Below, piece after piece: positions 43,495-54,273 of a stretch of DNA of 64,000 nt (position 1 is its first letter; the number at the start of each line of letters is the position of its first letter). Origin of the DNA: Frateuria soli (lineage in GTDB: Bacteria > Pseudomonadota > Gammaproteobacteria > Xanthomonadales > Rhodanobacteraceae). The notes beneath the pieces are model-generated. The model was given only the letters and a program-made list of their open reading frames with translations. It ran no database searches and had not been told where the DNA came from. The DNA lies in contig NZ_CP088252.1 of assembly GCF_021117385.1 (NCBI RefSeq), positions 2,998,501 through 3,062,500 on the forward strand, read 5' to 3'. The translations under genes and the position numbers were made by a program.

Positions 43495-43668
43495 ATGAAA
43501 CCGTTCTGGAAGCAGTTGCTGTACCTGCACGGCCACGCTCTGCCGACCGGGCTGCGCTGGCGCGAGGATGCGCCGGCGGCGCGCGGCCGCCGTGTCGCCG
43601 CAAGCCCGACACCCGTGGCGCCGATGTTGCGCTGGCGCGAGGTGCTGCGCGCGGCGCTGATCAGCTAA
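43495..43668 (+). CDS. small basic protein of 57 residues, unknown function
   Basis: A strong Shine-Dalgarno (CGGAGGT, 43483-43489) lies six bases before the ATG. The product is very basic (net positive, many Arg) and has a Trp-rich start (MKPFWKQLLYLHGH) and the repeated motif LRWRE at about residues 20 and 46. No signal peptide or clear membrane span. The good ribosome site and its place divergent from a LysR regulator support a real gene that the regulator controls. I do not recognise a family. Confidence 0.55.
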   Translation: MKPFWKQLLYLHGHALPTGLRWREDAPAARGRRVAASPTPVAPMLRWREVLRAALIS

Positions 43669-43700
43669 CTGCAAGTCCCGTCAAAACCCGCATGCCGGAT

Positions 43701-43721
43701 TGCAGGAGCGCAGCTCCTGCA
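43701..43721. repeat. GCAGGAGC palindrome
   Basis: TGCAGGAGC and GCTCCTGCA pair across three bases, just after the small ORF. It resembles half of the larger GGAGCGCAC repeats seen at 44739-44798. Confidence 0.5.
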
Positions 43722-43780
43722 GTTGATTCCATCGAAAAGGCGCTCCATTTCTCCGGGATTCCCACGCCTGGAGGAATCCC

Positions 43781-44731
43781 ATGCAACTGCGCCCGCTCGG
43801 CCGCTCGCCGCTCGCCATCGCCCCGCTCGCCTTCGGCGGCAACGTATTCGGCTGGAGCGCGGACGAGAAACGCTCCTTCGAGCTGCTCGATGCCTTCGTC
43901 GATGCCGGCTTCAACCTGGTCGACACCGCGGACGTCTACCCGGCCTGGGTGCCCGGCAATCACGGCGGCGAGTCCGAGACCATCATCGGCCGCTGGCTGA
44001 AGACCAGCGGCAAACGCGACAAGGTCCTGATTGCCACCAAGGTGGCCAAGTGGGCCAGGCAGCCTGGCCTGTCGCCGGTCAACATCCAGCAGGCGGTGGA
44101 AGGGTCGCTCAAGCGCCTGCAGGTCGAGTGCATCGACCTGTACCAGGCGCACCAGGACGACGCCGCGATCCCGCTGGCCGACACGCTCGGCGCGTTCGGG
44201 CGACTGATCGAGCAGGGCAAGGTGCGCGCCATCGGCGCCTCCAACTACACCGCCGAGCGCTTCGCCGACGCGCTGAGGATGTCGGCCGAACACGGCCTGC
44301 CGCGCTACGAATCGCTGCAGCCGGAGTACAACCTGCTGCGCCGTGCCGGCTACGAGCGGGAACTGGAACCGCTGATCCGGCGCGAGCAGATCGGCGTGAT
44401 CAGCTACTACGCGCTGGCCAGCGGCTTCCTGACCGGCAAGTACCGCAGCGAGGCGGACCTGTCCAAGAGCCGCGCGCGCGGCACCGGCGTGCGCAAGTAC
44501 CTCGGTCCCCGCGGGCTGGGCATCCTCGACGCGCTCGACCGGGTAGCGGCCAGCCACCGGGCCACGCCCGCGCAGGTCGCGCTGGCCTGGCTGATCGCCC
44601 GCCCCGGCCTCACCGCGCCGATCGCCAGCGCCACCAGCGTGGCACAGCTGCGCGAGTTGCTGGATGCGGTGAAGCTCGCGCTGGCGCCGGAGGAGATCGC
44701 GCTGCTCGACCAGGCGAGCGCCGAAGCCTAG
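43781..44731 (+). CDS. aldo/keto reductase
   Basis: This 316-residue NADPH-dependent oxidoreductase has the TIM-barrel AKR fold. Catalytic residues are visible as Asp in [12 protein letters not shown] (with Tyr of ADVY), Lys in [10 protein letters not shown] and His in [10 protein letters not shown]. The cofactor-binding tail is [17 protein letters not shown]. It resembles the AKR11/YajO-like group acting on general aldehydes. GGAGGAAT precedes the ATG. It is a separate unit ending at a large inverted repeat. Confidence 0.9.
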   Translation: MQLRPLGRSPLAIAPLAFGGNVFGWSADEKRSFELLDAFVDAGFNLVDTADVYPAWVPGNHGGESETIIGRWLKTSGKRDKVLIATKVAKWARQPGLSPVNIQQAVEGSLKRLQVECIDLYQAHQDDAAIPLADTLGAFGRLIEQGKVRAIGASNYTAERFADALRMSAEHGLPRYESLQPEYNLLRRAGYERELEPLIRREQIGVISYYALASGFLTGKYRSEADLSKSRARGTGVRKYLGPRGLGILDALDRVAASHRATPAQVALAWLIARPGLTAPIASATSVAQLRELLDAVKLALAPEEIALLDQASAEA

Positions 44732-44738
44732 CCCCCTG

Positions 44739-44798
44739 CTGCAGGAGCGCACGTGCGCGCCGGGAAGTGCGCGGTCGCGCACGGGTGCGCTCCTGCAG
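44739..44798. repeat. GGAGCGCAC inverted repeat (REP-like)
   Basis: CTGCAGGAGCGCAC and GTGCGCTCCTGCAG are perfect 14-base arms around a GC-rich centre with GTGCGCG units. Related copies lie near 54150-54230 and 59127-59190. It sits between the convergent aldo/keto reductase and icd genes. Confidence 0.7.
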
Positions 44799-44834
44799 AC
44801 TGGAGAAAGGGCGCCCGGGGGCGCCCCTTCCTGG

Positions 44835-47171
<2,337 letters not shown>

Positions 47172-47305
47172 CTATCGCACCGGCATACGCGGGCGCACGG
47201 AAGAGCGGCGCACGCGCGTCCGCGCGCGGGCGCGAACGGCAAACACCGTGAAGCGCCCCGACTCGTCAGCGGAGCACACAAGCCAGGGGAAAGGAGCGCG
47301 AGCGC

Positions 47306-47710
47306 TCAGCCGCCGCTGATCGGATAGGTCTGCAGGCCGCCGCTGGCGGCCGGCGCCGGCTGGGAAGCCGGGCGGGTGGCCGAGGACGGACGTGCGCTGC
47401 CGCACTGGTAGGCACCCCAGGCCTGCTCGCCATCGACCGGCTCGCCCAGCGGCTTGACCGTGTCGGCGCCCATCTTGGCCGCTTCGTTGCGGGCCATCAC
47501 TTCCAGTTCGTCGCGCACCTTGATGTCGTTGCGGTCGACCGGGCCGACGCGCTCCATCACCGACACGGTGACCTTGCCCAGGTCGCGGCATTGCGAGACG
47601 TCGCCGTTCCAGGCCGTACGCACCTGCTTGCCCGCATCGTTGAGGGTGATGCCCCAGGTGCAGGCGCCGAGGAGCAGGACAGGGACGAGCAACAGCGGGG
47701 TCTTGCGCAT
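47306..47710 (-). CDS. DUF4156 family lipoprotein
   Basis: This 134-residue protein has a lipoprotein signal (LLLVPVLLLGACTW, lipobox LGAC, Cys17) and a short conserved domain (ITLNDAGKQVRTAWNGD, CRDLGKVTVSV, EVMARNEAAKMGADTV) typical of DUF4156/RcsF-like small lipoproteins. It has two more Cys (VSQCRDLG, YQCGS) that may pair. The C-terminal 30 residues are Pro/Ser/Ala-rich. Function unknown; location probably outer membrane. Confidence 0.85.
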   Translation of the reverse strand: MRKTPLLLVPVLLLGACTWGITLNDAGKQVRTAWNGDVSQCRDLGKVTVSVMERVGPVDRNDIKVRDELEVMARNEAAKMGADTVKPLGEPVDGEQAWGAYQCGSARPSSATRPASQPAPAASGGLQTYPISGG

Positions 47711-47856
47711 GGGTGGGGCTCCGGAGGGAAAACTTGGGACCAACGCATCGTAGCGTGGCGCGCGGGGAGGCGGGCACCCGGGTTGCGCGGTGCCGTTTGC
47801 CTGCGTGCAGGAAACCCGCCCGCCGGCCTGCAAGCCGGCGGGCGGATCGCGTCTCC

Positions 47857-50718
47857 TTACTTCACCGGCTTGCCGTCGGCATCGAGCACCTGCACCGTGC
47901 CCAGGTTCAACGCGCGCACCGGCGCCTCGATCTTCTTGAGGTCGCCCACGATCACCCAGGTCAGGTGGTCCGGATGGATCACCTCCTCGGCCGCCGCCTG
48001 TACCTGCGTGTCCTTCAATGCCTGGATGCGCGCCTTCTCGGTCTGGATCCAGTTGTCGGGACGGTCGTACAGGGCGATGTCCTCCAGCGCACCCATCACC
48101 GACGACGTGGTCTGGTACTCGCCGGGCAGGCTGCGCACGTCGCCCTCCTTGATCTTGGCGATTTCCTGGGCGGTCAGCGGCTGCTTGCCGACCACGCCGC
48201 GGGCCTCGGCCAGGATCTGTTCGGCGGAGGGCGCGGTCTTGTCGGTCTGCACCGGCGCGTACATCAGGAACGGGCGCTGGCCCAGCGCATCGGGCATGAA
48301 GCTGTAGGCGCCGTAGGCCCAGTGCTTGTCCTCGCGCAGGTTCATGTTCAGGCGCGAGGTGAAGGTGCCGCCGAAGGCCCCGTTCATGGTTTCGATCGCC
48401 AGGTTGTTGTCGACCTTGGTGGACGGCGCCAGGCTGCCGGCCAGAATCAGGCTTTGCTGGGCCCCCGGGCGGTCGATCAGGTAGACGCGCGACGACTCGG
48501 GCGCCGCCACGTGGCCCACGTTCTTGGCCGGCACCTTGCCCGCGGCCGGCTTCCAGTCGCCGAACACCTTGTCCAGTCGCGGGACGATTTTGTCCAGCGT
48601 GGTGTCGCCGGCGACCAGGATCCGCACGTTGTCCGGGCGGATGAAGTCGCCCATGAAGCGGCGCATGTCGCCGACGTCGAGCGCGGTGATCGATTCGGCG
48701 GTGCCCGACCCGGTGAACGGGATCGCATACGCATGGCCCTGCCCGTACAGCAGCGGCGGCAGCGTGCGCAGCGCGATGCCGATCGGCTGGCTCTTCTCCT
48801 GCGCGATGCGTGCCAGCCACTGGCCGCGCAGGCGATTGACGTCATCGGTACGGAACGCAGGGTTGCGCACGATGTCGGCGAACAGCGTGAGCGACGGTGC
48901 GAGCTTGTCGTTCAACGCATTGAGCGAGGTGTTGCAGAAATCCAGGCTGCAGCCGCTGCCGATGACCGCGCCCAGGCGCTGTTCGCGCTTGGCGATCTCG
49001 ACCGAATCCAGATCCCTGGTGCCCTCGTCCAGCATCGCCATGGTGAAGCTGGAGGTGCCGAGCTTGCGTCCCTGGTCGGCGGCGTAGCCGGCATCGAACA
49101 GCAGCTGCACCTGCACCGCCGGCACCTCGTGGCGCTCGGCCAGGGTGACCTCGATGCCGTTGGAAAGCTTGCCGTGCTGCAGGGTCGGGAAGGTCAGGCC
49201 GGGGAACCGGGTCACCTCAGGCACGCCCTTGCTGCGGTCCACCGGGCTGGGCGTGGTGTGGTAGTCACCCTGCGCGGCGAGCCTGGGTTCGGGCTTGCCC
49301 GGCAGCGCCGGCCGGCCGGCGCTGGTGGCGAAGTCGGTCTGCTCGACCTTGCCCGGCGTCACCGTGAGGGTGTAGTCGCCCCCGGCGATCCACCGGTTGG
49401 CCGAGGCCTTGACGCTGGCCGGGGTAGCCGCCATCAGCGTCACGAAGTCCTTCCGGTACGCACTCGGGTCCTGCTGGTACAGCTGGCCCTCGGCCAGGAT
49501 CATCGCCTGCGTGTTGACCCGCTCCAGGCCGCGCACGAACGCCGCGCGGATGCCGGTCTTGACGCGCTCGAGTTCGTCGGCGGTGGGGCCGTCCTTGAGG
49601 AATTTCGCCCACTCGTCGGCCACGGCGGCCTCGACCCTGGCCGGGTCGGCACCTTTCTTCACGTCCACCTGCAGCTCGAACAGGCTGGCCAGCACATGCT
49701 GCTCGATGTCGACCGAGACGTCGTCGGCAAGCTTGTCCTTGTAGACCAGGCGCTGGTACAGGCGCGAGGTCTTGCCGCCGCCCAGCACTGCCGCCGCAAG
49801 CTGCAGCTGGTTGAGTTCCTGGTCGTTGCGCGAGGGCACGTTCCATTCGCGGTAGATGCGCGTCTGCGCGACGTTGTCGGTCATGCTGCCGCGGGTGGAC
49901 TTGTCGCGCGGGGTGATCCACACCTGCGGGCGAGGTACTGCCGGGCCGGAGCCGATGTCGCCGAAATACTTGAGCATCTTCTCCTTCGCCTGCGCCGGCG
50001 TGATGTCGCCGGCCAGCACCACCACCGTGTTTGCGGCACCGTAGTAGTCCTTGAACCACTGCTTGACGTCGGCGAGCGAGGCGGCGTTCAAGTCGGCCAT
50101 CGAGCCGATGGTGTCGTGGTGGTAGGGATGGTTGGCAGGGAAGGCCTCGGCCTGGATCAGCTCGCTGACGCGGCCGTAGGGCTGGTTCTCGCCCTGGCGC
50201 TTTTCGTTCTGCACCACCCCGCGCTGTTCATCCAGCTCCTTCTGCCCGATCGCCCCGAGCAGGTGGCCCATGCGGTCGGACTCCATCCACAGCGCCATGT
50301 CCAGCGCGGTGGTCGGGACGGTCTCGAAATAGTTGGTGCGGTCAAGCCAGGTGGTGCCGTTCTGGTCGGTGGCGCCGGCCAGCTCGAACGGCTTGAAGTA
50401 TTCGTCCTTGTGGTTTTCCGAGCCCTGGAACATCAGGTGTTCGAACAGGTGCGCGAAGCCGGTCTTGCCCTTCGGCTCATAGGAGGAGCCCACGTGGTAC
50501 CAGACGCTCACCGCCACCACCGGCGCCTTGTGATCCTCGTGCACCACGACGGTCAGGCCGTTGGGCAGGGTGAAGCGTTCGTACTTCAGCTCGGGGATCT
50601 TCGAGGCCTGCGCCGCCGGCGCATCGGCGGCCTGCGCCACCGGCAGCAGGGCCGGTCCGGCGAGCAGGCTGGCGGCGATCAACGCCAGCGCGGACTTGGG
50701 CGGGAAACGCTTTGCCAC
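47857..50718 (-). CDS. M16 family zinc metallopeptidase (pitrilysin/insulinase-like)
   Basis: This 953-residue exported protease starts at a GTG (50718) with AGGAGGTT upstream, giving the signal peptide VAKRFPPKSALALIAASLLAG...AQAAD. The N-terminal M16 module has the inverted zinc motif HLFEH (in FAHLFEHLMFQGSENH) and a distal Glu in ELDEQRGVVQNEKRQ. The second half is a catalytically inactive M16 repeat (from about residue 480). The two-module architecture is typical of periplasmic M16 peptidases that degrade peptides. It is divergent from a sigma-54-controlled small gene, with 252 bases between. Confidence 0.92.
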   Translation of the reverse strand: MAKRFPPKSALALIAASLLAGPALLPVAQAADAPAAQASKIPELKYERFTLPNGLTVVVHEDHKAPVVAVSVWYHVGSSYEPKGKTGFAHLFEHLMFQGSENHKDEYFKPFELAGATDQNGTTWLDRTNYFETVPTTALDMALWMESDRMGHLLGAIGQKELDEQRGVVQNEKRQGENQPYGRVSELIQAEAFPANHPYHHDTIGSMADLNAASLADVKQWFKDYYGAANTVVVLAGDITPAQAKEKMLKYFGDIGSGPAVPRPQVWITPRDKSTRGSMTDNVAQTRIYREWNVPSRNDQELNQLQLAAAVLGGGKTSRLYQRLVYKDKLADDVSVDIEQHVLASLFELQVDVKKGADPARVEAAVADEWAKFLKDGPTADELERVKTGIRAAFVRGLERVNTQAMILAEGQLYQQDPSAYRKDFVTLMAATPASVKASANRWIAGGDYTLTVTPGKVEQTDFATSAGRPALPGKPEPRLAAQGDYHTTPSPVDRSKGVPEVTRFPGLTFPTLQHGKLSNGIEVTLAERHEVPAVQVQLLFDAGYAADQGRKLGTSSFTMAMLDEGTRDLDSVEIAKREQRLGAVIGSGCSLDFCNTSLNALNDKLAPSLTLFADIVRNPAFRTDDVNRLRGQWLARIAQEKSQPIGIALRTLPPLLYGQGHAYAIPFTGSGTAESITALDVGDMRRFMGDFIRPDNVRILVAGDTTLDKIVPRLDKVFGDWKPAAGKVPAKNVGHVAAPESSRVYLIDRPGAQQSLILAGSLAPSTKVDNNLAIETMNGAFGGTFTSRLNMNLREDKHWAYGAYSFMPDALGQRPFLMYAPVQTDKTAPSAEQILAEARGVVGKQPLTAQEIAKIKEGDVRSLPGEYQTTSSVMGALEDIALYDRPDNWIQTEKARIQALKDTQVQAAAEEVIHPDHLTWVIVGDLKKIEAPVRALNLGTVQVLDADGKPVK

Positions 50719-50800
50719 GGTGCAACCTCCTGTCTCACGAAAGAAGTCCGAGGCTATCGGTCCGGGACGAGCGAGCACAAGCGGCCCCACGCCCGCGGCG

Positions 50801-50846
50801 CTGTCCGGACGGTGTCCGCCCGCGGACCGTGCAGTGTCCGCGGACA
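50801..50846 (+). promoter_or_regulatory. putative enhancer-binding sites (tandem TGTCCG palindromes)
   Basis: Three TGTCCG half-sites with GGAC partners occur in 46 bases: CTGTCCGGAC, GTGTCCGCCCGCGGAC and the perfect 12-base palindrome TGTCCGCGGACA (50835-50846). They are centred about 115 bases before the expected start site of the sigma-54 promoter, the usual distance for bacterial enhancer-binding proteins. The cognate activator is not in the window. Confidence 0.5.
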
Positions 50847-50868
50847 GCCCACCCGCGCCGCGCCGCGC

Positions 50869-50882
50869 CTGACAAACGTCAG
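50869..50882 (+). promoter_or_regulatory. CTGAC-N4-GTCAG palindrome
   Basis: A perfect 5-4-5 palindrome lies between the tandem TGTCCG sites and the sigma-54 promoter. It could be a further regulator site; it is not one I can assign. Confidence 0.3.
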
Positions 50883-50913
50883 TGGATCAGCGGGTTGGCT
50901 GCCACTGCATGGC

Positions 50914-50930
50914 TGGCACGGGGCTTGCCA
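50914..50930 (+). promoter_or_regulatory. sigma-54 (RpoN) -24/-12 promoter
   Basis: TGGCACGGGGCTTGCCA matches the sigma-54 consensus TGGCACG-N4-TTGC at every conserved base; GG (50915-50916) and GC (50927-50928) are 12 bases apart start-to-start, as required. Transcription should begin near 50940, 31 bases before the ATG of the small ORF. Confidence 0.75.
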
Positions 50931-50970
50931 GAGTAGCTGCAGGACCCACCCTGCCCAAGGAACCCAAACC

Positions 50971-51177
50971 ATGAACTTCGAAACCCTGATGCTGCGCAGC
51001 CTCTTCGCCGCCTGCCTGCTGGTATGCGGATGGATCATGGCCTCGATGTTGTTCCTGCCCGGCCCGGTGCAACTGGCCGGCAGCAGCGACGGCGCCGGGC
51101 TTGGCGTGCTGCTGGCGGTGCCCGGCACCTGCATGCTGCCGCCCGACGGCGTGGTTTGCCCGCGGCAGAACAGCTGA
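50971..51177 (+). CDS. small single-span membrane protein of 68 residues, sigma-54 controlled
   Basis: The product starts MNFETLMLRS and has one long hydrophobic segment (LFAACLLVCGWIMASMLFLPG, about residues 11-31). The rest is short, Gly-rich, with two Cys near the end (GTCMLPPDGVVCPRQNS) that could form a small disulphide loop outside the membrane. AAGGA lies about 11 bases before the ATG. The perfect sigma-54 promoter 41 bases upstream makes a real, conditionally expressed gene likely. It does not resemble PspB, PspD or other small stress membrane proteins closely enough to name. Function unknown. Confidence 0.6.
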   Translation: MNFETLMLRSLFAACLLVCGWIMASMLFLPGPVQLAGSSDGAGLGVLLAVPGTCMLPPDGVVCPRQNS

Positions 51178-51231
51178 GGTCGCCCTCGTTCGGAAAAGCG
51201 GCCTATGGGCCCACCGACGCCTCGCGCAGCG

Positions 51232-51237
51232 GATAAT
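51232..51237 (+). promoter_or_regulatory. -10 element close to the trmL start (probable leaderless mRNA)
   Basis: GATAAT ends six bases before the trmL ATG; no Shine-Dalgarno is present. This is the same geometry as at plsB and ubiJ. Confidence 0.45.
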
Positions 51238-51243
51238 GGGCGG

Positions 51244-51711
51244 ATGCTGCACGTCATCCTCTTCCGCCCCGAGATCCCGCCGAACACCGGCAACGCCATC
51301 CGCCTGTGCGCCAACACCGGTGCTTCGCTGCACCTGATCCGCCCGCTCGGCTTCGAACTGGACGACGCCCGCCTGCGCCGAGCCGGCCTGGACTACCACG
51401 AGTACGCCCGGGTGGCGGTGCACGACGATCTTGCCGCCTGCCTGGCGGCACTGGGCCAGCCACGGGTGTTCGCCTTCTCTACCCGCGGCCGCGTCGCCCA
51501 TGTGGATGCGCGCTATGCGGAAGGTGATGCACTGCTGTTCGGCTGCGAGACCGCCGGCCTGCCGGCCGGGGTGCTCGAGGCTATCCCGCCCGACCGGCGG
51601 CTGCGCCTGCCGATGCGTCCCGAGAGCCGCAGCCTCAACCTGTCCAACAGTGTGGCGGTGGCGGTATACGAGGCCTGGCGCCAGTTCGGTTTCGCCGGCT
51701 CCGCCCCGTAG
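51244..51711 (+). CDS. trmL: tRNA (cytidine(34)-2'-O)-methyltransferase TrmL
   Basis: This 155-residue SPOUT enzyme methylates the ribose of the wobble base in tRNA-Leu isoacceptors. SPOUT motifs are [20 protein letters not shown] at the N-terminus, [15 protein letters not shown] in the middle and [22 protein letters not shown] at the knot. Length matches E. coli TrmL. The ATG at 51244 follows the -10 element by six bases. Confidence 0.95.
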   Translation: MLHVILFRPEIPPNTGNAIRLCANTGASLHLIRPLGFELDDARLRRAGLDYHEYARVAVHDDLAACLAALGQPRVFAFSTRGRVAHVDARYAEGDALLFGCETAGLPAGVLEAIPPDRRLRLPMRPESRSLNLSNSVAVAVYEAWRQFGFAGSAP

Positions 51712-51754
51712 GAGGCGTCTGTGCCCGAGGCCCCGGCTCCGACCCTGGGGACAG

Positions 51755-51779
51755 GCATCACCCACGAGTGGGCTCATGC
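51755..51779. repeat. GCATC-CCCAC repeat, short copy
   Basis: GCATCACCCACGAGTGGGCTCATGC contains the CCCAC/GTGGG palindrome core of the larger repeat at 56211-56274, with GCAT/ATGC ends. It lies between trmL and ubiJ. Confidence 0.5.
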
Positions 51780-51809
51780 AGGATCCGGCGGCTTGGCGGC
51801 CCTGCCCGC

Positions 51810-51815
51810 TACAAT
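51810..51815 (+). promoter_or_regulatory. -10 element close to the ubiJ start (probable leaderless mRNA)
   Basis: TACAAT ends six bases before the ubiJ ATG, exactly as at plsB. No Shine-Dalgarno sequence is present. Confidence 0.45.
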
Positions 51816-51821
51816 CGCCCG

Positions 51822-52469
51822 ATGAATGCTCCCGCCCCCAACGCCTGGCTCCCGCAGCCGCTGCGCAAGCTCGCCGGCCGCGCGCTGGAAACCGCGCTCA
51901 ACCACACGCTGTCGCTTGATCCGGACACGCGGCAGAAGCTGGGCGCGCTCGCCGGCCGCAGCATCCAGCTGCACCTGCGCGGACCGGAACTGGCGCTCAG
52001 CGTGACCGTGGAGGGCGAGCGCCTGAAGGTCGGCCCGCCGCAGGACACCAGCCAGCTGCGCGTGGCGGCCAGCCCCGGCAGCCTGCTGGCGATGGCGCTG
52101 CGCCGTGGCGAGGAAGGCGTTTCGCCCGGCAAGGTGGAAATCGCCGGCGACGCCGACCTGGCCCGCCGCCTGGAGAAACTGGCCACTGCCTTCCAGCCGG
52201 ATTTCGAGGAAGCCTTCGCGCGCAGCTTCGGCGACGTGCTCGGCGTGCCGCTGGCGCAGGCGATCGCCAAGGGGTTGCGCCACGCGCGCGAGAGCGCCGC
52301 GCATGTCACCGAGGACAGCGCCGACTGGCTGCGCGACGAGGCCCGGCTGACGCCGGCGATGGGCGAGGTGGACGATTTCCTCGACGCCGTGGATGCGCTG
52401 CGCGAGCGCAGCGAACGCCTGGAAGCCCGGCTGGCGCGCCTGCGCCAGCGCATGGGGCCGCACGCATGA
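51822..52469 (+). CDS. ubiJ: ubiquinone biosynthesis accessory factor UbiJ
   Basis: This 215-residue protein has an N-terminal SCP2 lipid-binding domain (about 15-125: [19 protein letters not shown]-like, [32 protein letters not shown]) and a C-terminal coiled coil ([21 protein letters not shown]). UbiJ and UbiK hold the soluble ubiquinone biosynthesis complex and its lipid intermediates. The stop overlaps the ubiB start as ATGA, so the two are translated together. Confidence 0.93.
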   Translation: MNAPAPNAWLPQPLRKLAGRALETALNHTLSLDPDTRQKLGALAGRSIQLHLRGPELALSVTVEGERLKVGPPQDTSQLRVAASPGSLLAMALRRGEEGVSPGKVEIAGDADLARRLEKLATAFQPDFEEAFARSFGDVLGVPLAQAIAKGLRHARESAAHVTEDSADWLRDEARLTPAMGEVDDFLDAVDALRERSERLEARLARLRQRMGPHA

Positions 52470-54112
52470 CGCCGCTGAAGGTGGTCCCCGGCGTACTGCG
52501 GGTGGCCTCGGTGCTGCTCGCCTGGCGCCTGGACGAGCTGGTCGACGCAGCGCACCTGTACCGCCCGCTCAAGCTGCTGCGGCCGCTGCTGGCCCGCACC
52601 CGCCCCGGTGCCCGCCAGCTGCCGCGGGGCGCGCGACTGCGCATGGCACTGACCGAGCTGGGTCCGATTTTCGTCAAGGCCGGGCAGGTGCTGTCCACGC
52701 GCCGCGACCTGGTTCCGGCCGACATCGCCGACGAACTGGCGCAGTTGCAGGACCAGGTGCCGCCGTTCCCCGGCAGCGAGGCACGCACCATCGTCGAGCA
52801 CGAGCTCAAGGCCCGGATCGGGCGGCTATACGCCCAGTTCGACGAAACACCGCTGGCCTCCGCCTCGATCGCGCAGGTGCACGCCGCCACCCTGCACGAC
52901 GGCAGCGCCGTGGTGGTCAAGGTGCTGCGCCCCGGCATCGAGCAGAAGATCGCGCGCGACATCGCGCTGATGCGCTCGCTTGGCGAACTGGCACAGCGCT
53001 GGCATCCCAACGCCGACAAGATCCGCCCGCTCGACGTCGTCGCCGAGGTGGAGAAGATGCTCGAGAACGAGCTGGACCTGCAACGCGAAGGCGCCAGTGC
53101 CAGCCTGCTCAAGCGCAACTTCGAAAGCGGCGTGGACCTTTACGTGCCCGCGGTGCACTGGGATTTCACCTCCGAGCGGGTGCTCACGCTCGAACGCGTG
53201 CACGGCGTGAGCGCGGACGACATCGCCGCCATCGACGCGGCCGGCATCGACCGCAAGGCGCTGGCTGCCAAGGGCGTGCGGGTGTTCTACGAGCAGGTGT
53301 TCCGCGACAACTTCTTCCACGCCGACGCACACCCCGGCAATATCTGGGTGGACCTGGAGCGGCGTAGTGAACCGCGCTTCGTCGCGCTCGACTTCGGCAT
53401 CATGGGTTCATTGCCCGAGGCCGACCAGTACTGGCTGGCACAGAACTTCATCGCCCTGTTCGAGCGTGATTACGCGCGCATCGCCCAGTTGCACGTGGCG
53501 GCCGGCTGGATGCCCGCGACGGTGCGGCTGGACGAACTGGAAGCGGCGATCCGCACCGTGTGCGAACCGTACTTCACGCGCCCGCTGTCACAGATCTCGC
53601 TGGCCGAGGTAGTGGTCAAACTGTTCCAGACCGCGCGGCGATTCGAGCTGACCCTCCAGCCGCAACTGATCCTGCTGCAGAAGACATTGCTCAACATCGA
53701 GGGCGTCGGACGCATGCTCGATCCGGACATCGACATCTGGGCGGTGGCGCATCCGGTGTTGAAGCGCATCCTGCGCGAGCGCTATAGCGCCCGCCGCACC
53801 TTGCGCGCGGTGCGCCAAAGGCTGCCTGAGTGGCTGCATGCGGCGCCGCAGCTGCCCGAACTGGTACGCGATGCGCTGCGCCAGACGGCCAGTGGCGAGC
53901 ATCGGCGGCTGGCCGACCCGGCGGAGCTGGCGCTGCACGCGGAACTCGCGCTGCGCCGGCGGCGCACGCTGCTCGGCGGCCTGTTCGGCACGGCCCTGCT
54001 CGGCTGCGCCACCCTGCTGTGGATTGCCGGGGGACCGGAGGGTTCCGACTGGGTGGCGCTCGGCTGCCTGGCCGCCGCCCTGCTCGCCTTCCTGACCAGC
54101 GCCCGCCGCTGA
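52466..54112 (+). CDS. ubiB: ubiquinone biosynthesis atypical kinase UbiB
   Basis: UbiB is a membrane-bound ABC1/ADCK-type ATPase needed for ubiquinone synthesis. The 548-residue product carries the family motif KxGQ in [14 protein letters not shown] (near residue 70), the Ala-rich loop [11 protein letters not shown], and catalytic-loop residues in [14 protein letters not shown] and [14 protein letters not shown]. Two membrane spans end the protein ([21 protein letters not shown] and [15 protein letters not shown]). The gene follows ubiJ with overlap. In E. coli the same pair is preceded by ubiE; no ubiE is here. Confidence 0.95.
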   Translation: MTPLKVVPGVLRVASVLLAWRLDELVDAAHLYRPLKLLRPLLARTRPGARQLPRGARLRMALTELGPIFVKAGQVLSTRRDLVPADIADELAQLQDQVPPFPGSEARTIVEHELKARIGRLYAQFDETPLASASIAQVHAATLHDGSAVVVKVLRPGIEQKIARDIALMRSLGELAQRWHPNADKIRPLDVVAEVEKMLENELDLQREGASASLLKRNFESGVDLYVPAVHWDFTSERVLTLERVHGVSADDIAAIDAAGIDRKALAAKGVRVFYEQVFRDNFFHADAHPGNIWVDLERRSEPRFVALDFGIMGSLPEADQYWLAQNFIALFERDYARIAQLHVAAGWMPATVRLDELEAAIRTVCEPYFTRPLSQISLAEVVVKLFQTARRFELTLQPQLILLQKTLLNIEGVGRMLDPDIDIWAVAHPVLKRILRERYSARRTLRAVRQRLPEWLHAAPQLPELVRDALRQTASGEHRRLADPAELALHAELALRRRRTLLGGLFGTALLGCATLLWIAGGPEGSDWVALGCLAAALLAFLTSARR

Positions 54113-54151
54113 TCCGGCGCTTGCGGGCAACCTTGAACTCGACGCAGTGCC

Positions 54152-54222
54152 CCTGTAGGAGCGCACCTGTGCGCGACCGCGCGCCTGCCAGTCCCCGTGC
54201 GCTCGTGCACAGGGTGTGCTCT
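54152..54222. repeat. GGAGCGCAC inverted repeat, imperfect copy
   Basis: CCTGTAGGAGCGCACCTGTGCGCG and a partial complement GTGCGCTCGTGCACAGG form an imperfect stem after ubiB. It matches the type at 44739-44798 and 59127-59190. Confidence 0.5.
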
Positions 54223-54273
54223 GGATTCCCACGCCGGCGGCAAGGCACCGCCCACACGTGAGCTTGAAGAACC

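Noticed and set aside
47713-51177. 1154-codon plus-strand frame opposite the M16 protease gene
   Set aside because: It is the shadow of the minus-strand M16 and lipoprotein genes; composition is His/Arg/Val-rich without domains. Only its last 69 codons, which have their own start and promoter, are kept as the 68-residue protein.
51755-51779. Operator of ubiJ
   Set aside because: The palindrome matches the repeat family at 56211-56274, so a dispersed repeat is the simpler reading.
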